Part shown: one piece after another, positions 48,601-60,600 of the stretch
Numbering within the stretch: the first letter of the stretch is position 1
Layout: every line of letters begins with the position of its first letter
Assembly (NCBI GenBank): GCA_016785225.1
Contig: JAFBJZ010000512.1
Location: 1,984,001 to 2,048,000 of the forward strand
Length of the DNA: 64,000 bases
Origin: Psettodes erumei
Lineage: Eukaryota > Chordata > Actinopteri > Pleuronectiformes > Psettodidae
Direction: 5' to 3'
Program-made: the position numbers and the translations under genes
The notes under the pieces: generated by a model
The model's input: only the letters and a program-made list of their open reading frames with translations
Database searches by the model: none
What the model was told of the DNA's origin: nothing

Positions 48601-49314
48601 CAAGACTCTATGGTGCTAAGGATGAGCAATGCACTTAATGCTGTATACATGGACAAATATTGCATTTGAAAATAAACTAGAGTGAAGTATTTTGTATTAC
48701 AGGAGGAAAGAGGTATGAGTATGAGTTTCCTTGAAGGAGTCACTTAAAAACTTCTGTTACCTTCTCTATTCAGTAGCAGCAGATCTCTGACATTTGGAAT
48801 TTTACCAACTTGTGTTTCTTTTCTATGTGAATACCATACTGACATAAAGGTTTATTTTGAAGGGACTTTTTTAAAACCCAGGAATAGAGAAGCCGATAAA
48901 CTAAAGACAAGATTATTCAATGCACTTTATATTTATATTACACACATAAACACTGATATATACTATATAAAAGAAACCAGTCATAATAAAAGACATATAA
49001 ATAGGATTTAAAATAAGATAAAATTGAGGATAAATTGAATAATACAGGTCAAATGGGAGAATAAAATATGCAGCTGAAGAAAAGATATTATATAGAGGAG
49101 CTCATGGAGCCAACCTGCTGAGTTGGGCTTGCTGAGGTTCAATACACAATTTGATATGGACAGTTGTTCTTTTATAATATGTGGTGCAAGAAACTGGAGA
49201 AGTTAAAATTATATATCAACCACTGTAACCACCACAGTTTTAGAAAGAAAGTTGAACTATGGTTTCTGGGAAATTTGGAAGCATGTAATTCTTTTTGATT
49301 TCTTTTTAGTGTCC

Positions 49315-49540
49315 ATTTTATCACCTCCACCACAGAGTTCATGATACTGTCTGTTTGTCTTTCTTTTAGCAGGATTATGCAAAAACCATTGAACCAATTT
49401 TCTTGAAACCTGGTGGCCCAATGGGGCATGTAAGAACCCAATAACTTTTGGTGTGGAACCACCCCACCACCATCACCACCACTGATAAAAAAGTGCATTC
49501 CAGGAGCATATGCTGTGTTAAGCCTTGGTGGAGAACCCCA
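49315..49540. repeat. Decayed RTE-like 3' region or derived MITE
   Basis: The ordered blocks CTGTCTGTTTGTCTTTC, AGCAGGATTATGCAAAAACC, TTTTCTTGAAACCTGGTGG, AATGGGGCATGTAAGAACCC and TTTTGGTGTGGA match a repeat consensus found in many animals. The piece ends with GCCTTGGTGGAG, the beginning of the terminal segment seen alone at 48060-48130. Confidence 0.55.
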
Positions 49541-51950
49541 GTTCTAACAAAACAGACAAAGACAAAACAAAGGCTCTGATCTATCTTTTGGCGCAAAGTG
49601 GCAAGAGTAAACAACTTAACCTGAAATCCGGCGAGCAACTCCACTTTTAACAATTCTCACTCAGGTCACAGGTGTTCTCTGTGATCGTCTGCCCCACCCT
49701 AATGTGCTCCACCTGCGTCCAATTATCCCTGCCTCCCCCCATATTTGTGTCAGTTTGTCCTGTTCTCTATGAAACTCCACAAGCCCTTTGTTTTAATAAA
49801 ATCTTCACCTACCTCTATTGTTCTTTTGATTTGGGTCAATCTATTCCACTGAATGTGACTGTTGTCAAATTTGTACTGACATACTCTTTACATGTGCCGA
49901 CACTGCTGTTTTCTTGTGTGTTTCTTGTGTCTTTTTGTTCCATCCTCTCACAGATCAGCAGTACAGAGTGCAAAAAAACCCTTCTGTTTGCTTGTTTCCA
50001 CCACTGCACGCAGATTAGTAACATTGCTTTTTGACAAGTGCAGAAAAATATATGCAGCCAGAAGACCGGCTTTACAGAGTGGAGGAATTAGCCATTTGCA
50101 GCTTGTAGGAACCTGAACTAGGCACAAATGGTTTTCACTCGCCTCCAAACCACGTGCATACCTTTTGAGGCAGCTTTTCTGTATATATATCATAGTAGCA
50201 CCAAATTGATGTAAATGGCGTGAAAGTTAAACAAATCCAAATTCTGTTTAATCCCTGCCTGAACTATTGTAATATTATTTTAATTTTGTTTACCATCACC
50301 ACAACTCACATGGGAAATAATTTTTCCTTTAATGACAGAAGAAGGATGCTTGTGAGTAACAACAGCAGTTATTAAACATGATGGTGCCATCTCCCAGCAA
50401 GTTCTTTCTGTCATCTGAGTACGGCATCATTCATCATCTCCTGCAGGGATTTAATGCAGATTGTAACACTGCTGCGTCCTCATCAGTGACAGAAAGGCCA
50501 GCTATGGTAATGTCAGACTATCATTACTCCTGCCACCTCTATTACGGACATGGTCATTATGTGCAGCCTTAGCACAGAGGTTGAGAAGACCAGAAGCTGG
50601 ACAGCTCCATCATGTTGCCAACACAGTGCTGATATCAGCCGAGATGAAGGGAGGGGAAAATTCACGGCAAGCACAGTGAGCACAAGGAGATTAGTGATGC
50701 TTTTACACTGTCCTAAATGTTTCTTTATCAGTCACATGTGTTGCCCAGATGTTACTGATAAAATGAAGTGGCTTTCAAGCTGTTTCTTTTCCAAGAAAAG
50801 CCATTGATTTGATACTGTTTATGACATAACAGATGCCACATGTAATAAATTATGGTTTCGAAACGTAAGAGTAGTCTGCTGACAAACTAAATTGCTAAAT
50901 TAGTACTGATTTGTCACACCAGAATACTGGAAAATCTTCCTGAAACCCATTGGTTTTGTGTGTTTTATTATACCAAATGCAATTCATCATTACAGCCTGC
51001 TAAAGTTAAGGTGTGTTATGCTAGATAGTTAGCCTTAACTATCATAACACACCTGGATTTACCTGGTTAAAAAAAAGTTTAAGTGAAAAAATAATAGATT
51101 CCCTATAAGCCGTATTACAGTGCAGTAAAGGAAGCAGATATATACAATAGAAAGCATCACTTGCATAACTTAATCCATTCAGACGTATAGCAGATTAAAA
51201 GCCTGATGCAGCAAAATTCCCACCATAACCAGGAAGCTCCTATATTCTAATGAGAATGATAACATGGTCACAGTTGCATGCACAGTGCACTTTATTAATG
51301 AAAATACCTTGTTGCCGCCGCATTGTTCCGACTGCTGTGCTGCATAAACCTGAGCCAACTTTATCATGTATGAAAGGTGCTTCCAGGGCAGCATTAGTCC
51401 AAGAGAGCTGTGCAGTGACCGTTCCTGAGACACGTGTTCACTTCCAGTCACTGTAACGCCCTATAGCAGACCACTTATGATTCAAGCTGCTCAATTCCAA
51501 ATGTCCAAAAGTGTTGCACTCTATTATTATGGAGAGGCTCTGTGACTTCCACTGAGCTTATCAAATCATGCAGACAGAAAATGATGCCATATCTCCCTCT
51601 GGCAGAGGAAAAAGGTAGGAAGGAGTTTACACATAGTTCAACTTCTCTATACTTATCAATGCAGAGTTGACAGAACAAAAATAACTATTTTGGTGATAAA
51701 ATGTGCCTGTGTAGTAAACCTGGGAATTTGGAAGCATGTAGAATGTTTTTAGTATGATATGCATTGCTGACACCCAGTGCCGCTGTCTCTTTGTGCACTA
51801 GTCATTTGCATCAAAGCTCAAAGTTAAACCTGATATGGTGAAACGACCCCAGTTAACTGAATATAGCCAGGTGAGCTCCAGACAAAGAGACTCTCAAGCT
51901 GACTGCAATTGAGACATGGGCAGCCCAGAGAAGTATTTCAGGGAAGCTTC
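49541..51950. other. Intergenic DNA with no recognised gene
   Basis: Open frames up to about 120 codons exist but none has a recognisable domain or exon structure. Within it, 50370-50620 is compositionally more complex, and an imperfect hairpin lies at 51009-51054 (both in findings). Confidence 0.55.
51009..51054. repeat. Near-perfect inverted repeat (hairpin)
   Basis: The left arm AGGTGTGTTATG-CTAG-ATAGTTA (51009-51031) pairs with the right arm at 51036-51054. Twelve plus seven bases pair perfectly, with only the four-base CTAG bulge and a four-base loop. It is too short for a typical pre-miRNA. It could be the fold-back end of a small element. Confidence 0.7.
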
Positions 51951-52340
51951 CTGTTTTTTCCCGTCACATGTTAACGTCAGTCTGGGATATTCAAGCTCTA
52001 ATTAGTGCTTATAGATTCCTGGTACCAATATACCCCTGTGTCCTGATACACTTTGCAACACTGCATCTTTGAAATTGCACAGATGCTTTGGGATTACGCG
52101 CCTGGCTCCCTGATCCATGTGCAAACTGATTGACACCGCAGAGGGGCAATATAAGGATGTCACAAATTATCCAGTTGACTTCTGTACGCTTTTGACGTGA
52201 TGTCTGAAAAATGCCTGTAGAAGATGAGCCTTGAATCATAACGCAAAAGGCCCAGAAACAATATGTGCCTCATCTTCACAGGCGGATTGGATGGTAATTC
52301 AGCATCCTGGCTAATGAAATGCCGCATGACATTATCTGGT
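51951..52340. promoter_or_regulatory. Candidate conserved non-coding element downstream of chrd
   Basis: High-complexity DNA without microsatellites. It contains homeodomain-type words (TCTAATTAGTGC at about 51997-52008, GGCTAATGAAAT near 52310) and a PBX/HOX-type TGATTGAC at about 52128-52135. It lies about 7 kb beyond chrd in a gene-poor interval. This is inference from motif content; conservation was not tested. Confidence 0.28.
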
Positions 52341-55300
52341 TAGCTGACACATCATTTCTTGGATGTTCACACTCGAGGGGTCCATACTGCTCAATATACT
52401 GACCATCAGCTAGGATACTTCAATCCCATCTCCTTGAAATTACATTTATATACAACTAATTAGCAACACATTTTGTGGGAAACACAATTACGAATGGATT
52501 ATGTTGTCTATTCAAATAACGAGGATATGCTGTTAATTTAAGAACTTCAAAATCACAAACACTTTGTTACTGAATAAGTCATCAAAATGTTCATCAACAG
52601 CATTATTTTCTGCCAAAATATACAATCTTGCAGTACAATATCCACTTGTAGTGAAAAGCATTATTCAATTTTTAAAAAATTATGTTTAGACACTCAAATG
52701 AACAGAAAATGGGTTTATCTTAAAAAGGGGACAGGAATTTGAGACACAAATAAGTTTATTTACATTCAACCAAAAAAGATGATCATTCTCAAACCTTAAT
52801 GAAAGTGTTATTGTTGCTCAAAGATGGGACTACGGATGTAAACCCTGGTCTCTGAAACAGTCATGTGCTTTGTACACCCCCCCAGCCACCCTAAATACCT
52901 CCTGGTGACTCTGCCGCTGTGGATAAATGTGGCACTTCTTTCATAGAAATAAAAAAAAAAATTGCCTCTGAACATAATCCTGTCTGTAATTACGATGCCA
53001 TCCAAAATACTCGGAAAGGGCAGATAAAAACACAGTTCATTACTTACACTGTGTCTTCTCTTTCTTTTTTAAGAAAGCTGATGAAAAATTTAAAAAAAAA
53101 CCCTCGAAAGTGTTGTATCAAGTATCTCTTTTGTTAGAGCCCCATGCACACTCTGCAGCATGTGGAGAAACCCAACGTTTGACAAGCCTTCTGTGTCTAG
53201 TTATGTTTGTTTAGTGAATAATCAATTCATTTGCTGCCATCCTATTTTTTACTTGACTGTCAAAATTGCATAGTTGGTATAGCATTAGGCGTGTGGGTAG
53301 GAAGGACAAATTTCCCATAAATTCCAAAATAATGAACCTTCTTCTGCTGATTTGTGCTGCAGAGAAACCCCCACTGATATCAAAGGATTTCTACAAACCT
53401 TCTTTGTTATGATGCTAATGTCTTTAAAATGAATGTGGTAATCATTCATTCCAGAATGAAACAAATAGTACATTTAACTCCTCAATTCCTCAACCAGGTC
53501 AAGATGTGACATGGTTTTCCACTGAACAATTCTTTGGCGCTAAAAAAAAAAAACTGCCCCGTAAAACCTTAATGAATTCTTAATAGCATCGTAACTAAAT
53601 TATTGTGAACGCCATTGAAATATATTGCCAAAATAAAAAGCAGCGTGCGACAGCATCAGCGTGCTGTGTTTGAGTTTTCTCTCTCTGAGGGACTCGGAGA
53701 AGCATCCACAGCAGCCACAGCCTGCAGCAGCACAGAGTCATTTGGATATTATATCCCCTTTAGGGCACCATCCCATTCATCTTTTTTTTCAGTTTCAAAA
53801 TGCTTTGCTGAAGCGTTACTTTTGACCAGACTGCCTATAGCAGAGTGTCACATTAAGAAATATAAAACCACTGTGGTATGCTGACTCATAAGCTTTTTGA
53901 TGCCCCCATATGCTGTAGATATGTGTAAAATCAAAACCCCATTAAATAAGGGCTTTGAGTAAAAAAAATTGACTTTATTCTGCAGGAGAGGAGAGGAGAG
54001 GAGATTGAAACTTCTTATCAGGGAAAAAAACCCTTCTGAATAGGTTTATTGATCAAGAATCGGGTTCTTCAGGCATTCTAATGTGACAGAATCCCTTTAA
54101 TAGGCCCAAAATGTTCTCCCCAGCACTGTGCTGTAATGCTTCGACATGAACCTGTTACGCTGCTGTGAACTGTTTAAGAATGCATTAAGTGCTCCAAACA
54201 AAGGGTGGAGCTATTAGTGTGCATTTTTTTCCTTTCTTACAAATCAGAATTTATAAAGGGTTTATATATACATTACAACTAATTGCTATATGAATGCTCC
54301 TGAATAATTTATGAACGTTTGTAGAATGGTTATAAGCCTTTAATAAGATCAACTTCTGGATTGCAAGGTTGTGAAATCCAACAGGTTTTTACATCTGTAC
54401 ATCACAGATGTTTATCCTCTCTAGTTGGCCAAATATCCTGCAATATATTTTGGTAACATACATTTGTTACAATCTGGTAGCCTTAGGGTGAAAGCTCATA
54501 CCATAAACACAGTGTCATCTGTTAAATTTTGGCCACAGACCTTTTTTGTATTGTATGTCCCAGTCCAGTCGAGACATGGCAGGACCCCTTGTGTCATTTC
54601 TATGCTTCTGTCCTTAAAAGCAAAAATACCACCAGGGAAAGTCTTTGAATATTAAATATTTGAATGTAAATTAATGGTTTTAAAGACTTTTTAGATATCA
54701 AGTCAGTAAATGTCAATAAGTTCTTAACCAAATTTTGGTCCAGGTAGGTGGTAAAAAGCCATCAAACAAAACACAGTTTCAGTGGGAAGACATTGCTATG
54801 ATTTGAAGAAAGTGAAATTGAGCTTTTGGGCCATGAAACTAAAAATGAGACATTATCATAAACACACCATTCTTGGTGTAAACCGTAATGGTGGCTGCAT
54901 CCTGTTGCTTTTCTGCAGCAGGGCTGTTGAGGGAAGTGGGCAAAATAAATGGAGCATGCTGCAGGGAAATCCTGGAGGGAAACCTGATGTAGTCTTCAAG
55001 AAACTTGCCACTTGGGACACTTTGGGACTGGACCAGATTTAAAACCAAAACCACACAGGAATGGTTTACAAACTGCAATGTTAATGCCCTGGAGTGGCCA
55101 TTTACTCATGGTCCCCATGCAACCTGACAGCTTGAGCAATCGTGTACACCTGATAGGGTAATATACATACAGACTGGAGGCTGCTGACAAAGGTGAATCT
55201 ACTAAAATCCTGGAGACTTGGAGGGCGATAATCAGATTTTAACACGATATGAGTCATTTTCTGTTGATTAGTAACAAAAGGGCCACAATAAATATGCTAA

Positions 55301-55729
55301 GATAAGATATTTAACCGATCAATAAATAATGTAGCACAAATAAAAAAGAGGTCAGTGCATTTTATAAACCTTAAATACAGGATGTCTTGCCTTTTTTTGT
55401 TTTGTTGCTTAATAAACCCGTAGTAAAACACACCAAATCAATGTGTAATATTCTGAAGCCTTTTTTTCCTCAAAATTGAGAATTGTCAATTAAAACATTT
55501 AAATCTAAATAGATTTAGATAAATCTTAACAGGTTTACGGACGTATTTGATGTGTTGAACATATTCATATCTTACAAAGATATAATAAACCACAAAACTA
55601 AAAGTGTTTAACTTTTCTCGACAAGATAGAGTGACAAATTCAGGCTAAAAACACATTAGATTTAGATTTGAATTCGGTTATATGTGGGATTTCGATGTCA
55701 CTTCATGAAAACTGTATGTGGCGATGTGT
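52341..55729. other. AT-rich intergenic DNA, no recognised gene
   Basis: Contains a GGAGA pentamer run at about 53986-54004 and short A/T runs. A complex patch near 54085-54215 includes ACAAAGGG, a SOX/TCF-like word. Nothing can be supported as a gene or RNA. Confidence 0.55.
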
Positions 55730-56026
55730 TGGCTGCGCACTTGACGCGCATAGATGCTCTTTCCCGTCTGTAGGCGTCTAAGCTGAACTCACAAAAACCT
55801 CTCCCAGGTAGCCTCCTCTCTCTTCCAGTCAGCTCCCCTCGACGCCTGCCTCCCACAGCAGTGTGCTCTCCACCCCTCTACCGCATCCCATTCTGCCCAG
55901 TCCGCTCCACGCGGTGGGATCCCGGTTCAGCTCTGCACATCTGGAGCAGCGACGGGGAACCGGAGGATGAGAGTGGATCAAGCAGTGTTTGCAGCGGCAG
56001 CTCCCGCATTGCAACACAGGATGGTG
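55730..56026 (+). promoter_or_regulatory. CpG-richer block with candidate first exon
   Basis: CpG pairs are visibly denser here than in the kilobases on either side. The block ends in CAGGATG followed by GTGAGG, a good 5' splice site directly after an ATG. An open frame runs into it (LHIWSSDGEPEDESG) on the plus strand. It could be the promoter and first exon of a gene lying to the right of the window. No TATA box, homologue or second exon was found. Confidence 0.3.
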
Positions 56027-56539
56027 AGGATCCGGTTGTTGAATGTCTGAGGAGCATCTCTCGTCTCTTTTCATTGTTTTATCTATTCAATCATTACCAG
56101 CAGTGAATGGACAGATAAACACTCTGGTTGTGCTCTGAAATCGCATGTGTCATTTTTAAATTTCTCATGGCAGGATTAGAGGGAGGTTGTTTATGTATTT
56201 TTTTGGATATTAAATGCCCCTTGGAAGTTGGGCTAATGCAACCAATAGGATTTCTATTCAGCCTGGCACCGGGGGCAGCCTGAAACAACAGCATCCGCAC
56301 TGGACTTGTTGGCAGCAATCACAAATCCGTGCAGCTGCAACAGCCAAGTTCTTTGGGAGGATAAACTGTTGCCTTGCATCAAACTTTATCTTTGAAGTTA
56401 CGGGATTTTAATCTGTCCAAGGCACCCCCCACCCCCCTCCACCCTCAGCACCAGGAGGGTTAGAGATGGAGAACTGCAGGTGACTTACCGCTGCTACAGA
56501 AAGTCCGGGATTTACTGGATGTACTGGGGACACCCAGGG

Positions 56540-56560
56540 GCCCCGGGCAGGATGGTGAGT
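56540..56560 (+). other. Second CAGGATG/GTGAGT donor-like signal
   Basis: About 530 bases after the first candidate, the same 12 bases CAGGATGGTGAG recur, here as CAGGATG followed by GTGAGT in GC-rich DNA. The opposite strand also has a donor-like GTAAGT at about 56481-56486. It could mark alternative first exons, or be coincidence. Confidence 0.22.
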
Positions 56561-57405
56561 AAGCTGCGCACTGCGCGTCCGCAATGTCTGACGAGTGTGT
56601 TTTTCAAACAGCGGCAGCATCAACTGCCTGCCGATCTGCCCTGAATGGCTTCATGTTGCCTCTCAGTTGGTAGAAGGCTGTCCTCTGATCTTTTGAACAC
56701 ACAATCACGATCTACGATCTGAATCGCAATCTTTCTTCACAATTTTGTAATTTATTGTCAAGAATATCTGGACTAAAACCAGCCTTTGGACCATGCATCT
56801 AAAGTATGTATCAGTGTCTTAAATCCATTGTTGTCCACAGCCTTGGATGGCATCATATCCTTAGTCGCCTTTGTTGCTTTAATTGTGGTTTTTTTTTTGA
56901 CCATCTACTGTATTAGTAAATGTCAACTCTTTACATTTCAGGACCTCATTGTGTAGATTTGAGATTTGAAACACTTTCAGCATGTTCCTGCATATGCTTT
57001 TTAATTAGGTGGTGAATAGTTTTGTATTATGGAAGTGCTAACTGGTTGCCTGAAAAAAGTTTATAGATAACTTTGCTTTGAGAGATATTGGTCTGTGCAG
57101 TGAACAACGGTCACATTACTATAACTTTTTTGCCACCAGCTCCTCATGTGCCGTACTGCTGGCTCATGTTGAATTGCCTTTCAAAACATATCCGGTATGG
57201 AAACAAAAACCCTATGATACAGATGTGATGTCATCTCCAATCAGTACCGCCGTCTAGCAGGTAATCATTCTCGAGGTCTGTCAACACAGCATGGATCTAC
57301 GTTGTTCAGGTACAACTGTTGCGGTCACTACGATTTGCTTGAAAAGTCGATCAACGTGTTCAATCCCGATGTAAAATCTCTGCAACTTCCTCGTCCCATC
57401 CTCAC

Positions 57406-57549
57406 CTCCATGTACGCCTGCTTATACTCAGCAGAGTGGGTCTGAAAGATCTTGTCCTTGTCACAAGATAGATACAATATCTGCACATCAGCTGCCTCTC
57501 CAATCACAAGATGGGCTCTTTGAGTAGCTCCGCGCTTCACACTTATTAT
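57406..57549 (-). CDS. Unrecognised exon-like ORF
   Basis: A 144-base open segment on the minus strand is bounded by a 3' splice site (..AAAACACAG) and a 5' splice site (GAG then GTGAGG). It is phase 0 at both ends and encodes 48 residues, including GATQRAHLVIGEAADVQILY and CDKDKIFQTHSAEYKQAYME. The residue mix looks like a folded protein. I do not recognise the family. No partner exon was found with certainty, though a donor-bounded frame occurs on the same strand near 56487-56570. It may be an exon of an unknown gene, a transposon relic, or chance. Confidence 0.3.
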
Positions 57550-57646
57550 CTGTGTTTTAATGGGAGAGTGATCATGTGCATAATTCTTTCAGGAAATGGA
57601 AAAACTCCTCCAACTGCGTGAGGCCTGCGTCCGGTAGTTATGACTC

Positions 57647-57681
57647 CACACACACACGCACACACACACACACACACACAT
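57647..57681. repeat. (CA)n microsatellite
   Basis: About 35 bases of CA with one interruption. Confidence 0.93.
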
Positions 57682-60600
57682 ACAGGCTACACACTCCTAA
57701 CTTTCAATGTTGGCACAATGCTGAATGCCAGCATGCCAGGGGCGACCCGGTTCCTTTGATTTTGTCAAAGTGGAATCAAAGGCAAAGTGCTGGCCTGCAG
57801 CAGAGAGCATCAACACGCCACAGGTTCTGGCACTTAGTAAAATTTTGTAAGTTGAGTGGCTACATAAGGACCATGACTTTGCCTGGATTGTCCCACTAGG
57901 GGTCCCAGAGCAACCATGTTGCATGGCGTTTGTGGATTAGGTTTCGTAAGTTGCCATTTCGCTTTTGTAGTTCTCCCAATTTTGCCTTATTTACTTGCAG
58001 AATCTTGGTTCCCCTCCTGTGTTTCCTGTATTTGCCCTAGTGGGTCTTTCCGTGCACTCAACGGAATTTGTTGGGTGTAAAAGTACTGCGTAGTGTGACA
58101 GTAGTGACAGCAAGAGAGTTGTGTCCCTTTTCTCAACAGGTGTTACAGTAACACTTGGTTTCTGCCCCTGAAACAGGACGTCTCCAAGTTCTGGATGCTT
58201 TTCATGGCATTAAAATAGACTGACATACATGCAACCATGTAAAGAAGAGTTTGTTTGGAATAAGTAAACCAGATGAGTGAAAGCGATGAGTTCACATGGA
58301 CATTAAGTGGAGATCATGTTTTTTTATTGACTCTCATCATCATCATCGTCATCGTTGTTGTAATACCGTCAGTATCAGTTAATTTGCTGACTGCTTCTTG
58401 CTGCTTTTGTAGCAGCCACAGTAAAGTTACATGTCTTTAGTATGTCTTTTCCTCTTCATACTGATGATTTTAATAATCATGAATAAAACTACCTCATAAT
58501 ATTGTAACATAAATGTTTTATTCACAAGTTTCAAATGTTATATTCATTTATGTTTTTTATGATTGTGTGAGTAGCTGCAGTTCTGATGAATACATTTATC
58601 TTTTACAAAATGCTGTGATGACTCTGGTGACCTGCTCTCATCTAACAGTGAACTATAGGAACAATAATGTCTTTCGTCTTGTCCTGTTCTTCACAATCTG
58701 AATGAGATCCAGGTTCACACAAGGAAGGAAGTACTCCTTTAGCTGTATGCTCCACAGAGGCTTTCTCCACATTTGCTACTACATTTACTTATTTCCACTC
58801 TCAGGCTCTTCAGACAAACTCAATTAATGCTTTACTTTACATTTAAGTGTGAAACAATTAGGCAAGCGAGTTGGTGAAGAGCTGCAGGTCTGAGGGCAGA
58901 GGGATTTTTCAAGCACGGATCAGTCTAACATATCCACAAGACTAATAGTGTTGTCTATCACCAAATGAACATCAAGTCTATCAGCGGACATTCTGCCTGT
59001 AAGGCATGAGATGGATTTTTCACCACCAGGTTGCCACCTGGGGACAACATCAGACTTGCTGAGGAAGGTGTGAGGTGGAGGTTGAGGCTGCTGGGGGGGT
59101 TGTGACTGTGGTGTCACAGTGTCTCAGAGAGCAGTTGGATTGCTCCCAGTATTGATCTCTGCATCTTGCCTCCACCTTGGTGGCCTGAGAGCGCGAGCCA
59201 GAAGGCATTGTCAGGTGGAGCGTTGGAGGGCCTGAGGTGAAAAGGAGATCAAATCTCCATCTTTGTTTTAATGAAGTTAATCCATTTTAGTCTGTGGAGG
59301 GAGCTTTAGAAAGTTGTAATTGTTTTTACACTCACTGGTACTCCACTTGGATGGGTCATAATGTTTTGCAAATTACAATTTCCCTGTTGATGGTGCATTG
59401 ATGGTGTAATGGTGACAAGCAGCGCAGACACACTGGGAGACAAAGAATGGCACATTTATTTTATATTACATTCATGGTGTGGTCAAGTTTAACAAGCATG
59501 CACAAATGATGAAATTAGTAAAAGTGACTTGGAAATGGTTTTACCCTACAGGTAAAGAGGGTGAAAAATTGAACAAATACATATATTAAGAATTTTTTTT
59601 TCTTATTATTACAAATTACTAATCTATCTTGTGATGTGGGCTGTTAATGAATAAAATATAGAGTGGCTCCCCAGTCCTTGCTTTTTGCTGCTCATGTCAT
59701 GCCACAGTATGTCTGGTTTTAAGTCTTTCCAGTATTTTAGAAATCTCCACAGTTCTTGCAGACGGCGGCAACTTTAACGGTGTCACGTACAAATTTGTGT
59801 GAATGAATTTATTGTATGCGAGGAAATGAATTATCTCTTTGTACATTTGTTCACAAACTTGCTTGCCTCAAATTTGTCCCTTCAGGAACCAATAAAGCAT
59901 TTCTGACCTCAAATGAACTGAGGAATTGAAAAACTGGTGCAGTGTGGTCTACTACTATTTGCTCGGTGGTTACTGGTTATGCCACCTGCAGTGCTGTATG
60001 GCAGCTTAAGGACCACTCAACATTAAAGTTATAGTGCTGCTTTCATTGTTAGAACTGTGAGGTGGAACAGTGGAACCGATGACAATCTCCCAGCAATGAT
60101 GCAGCACATAGTCTGCCATGTGCCAGAATTTATCTCTCTATGATTGACGCAGCAACCATATCAAAAAACAAAAACACTGTGCAGTCTTCTCTGGCCAGTA
60201 ATCTGAATGGATGACTCTTGTTCCTAAAAAAGATGAATGTACTTATTGTAAGTCTCAATCGAGAGTACAGTGAATCTCCATCAGAGGCTTTCATTGTGTG
60301 TTTGGTGTGACAAAGTCATGTATTTTTAGTTCTGTTTGGGTTCATCAGAGCTTTTGCCTGCTGTGGCTAAGAATGTGGCTCATGATGAATGGTGAATCAA
60401 CCAAAACAGTGCAGTTGTGTGTTGTAAAAAAAACAAAACAATGTGCTGAAAGACACTAAACACCTCATTGAGCTGGAGAGATGTGCAGACTTGAATGGTA
60501 ATTATCCGTGGCTTCATCACTATGAGGAACCTCTTTCATAATAAAAGTAGTCATTTGATTTACTGTTAATGTAAAAATATTCTTTGGAGTAGCTTCAATT

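Noticed and set aside
56408..56623. Minus-strand open frame of 71 codons with a donor-like GTAAGT
   Set aside because: Composition is dominated by GC-rich low complexity and proline/glycine runs; without a partner exon it is not supported as coding.
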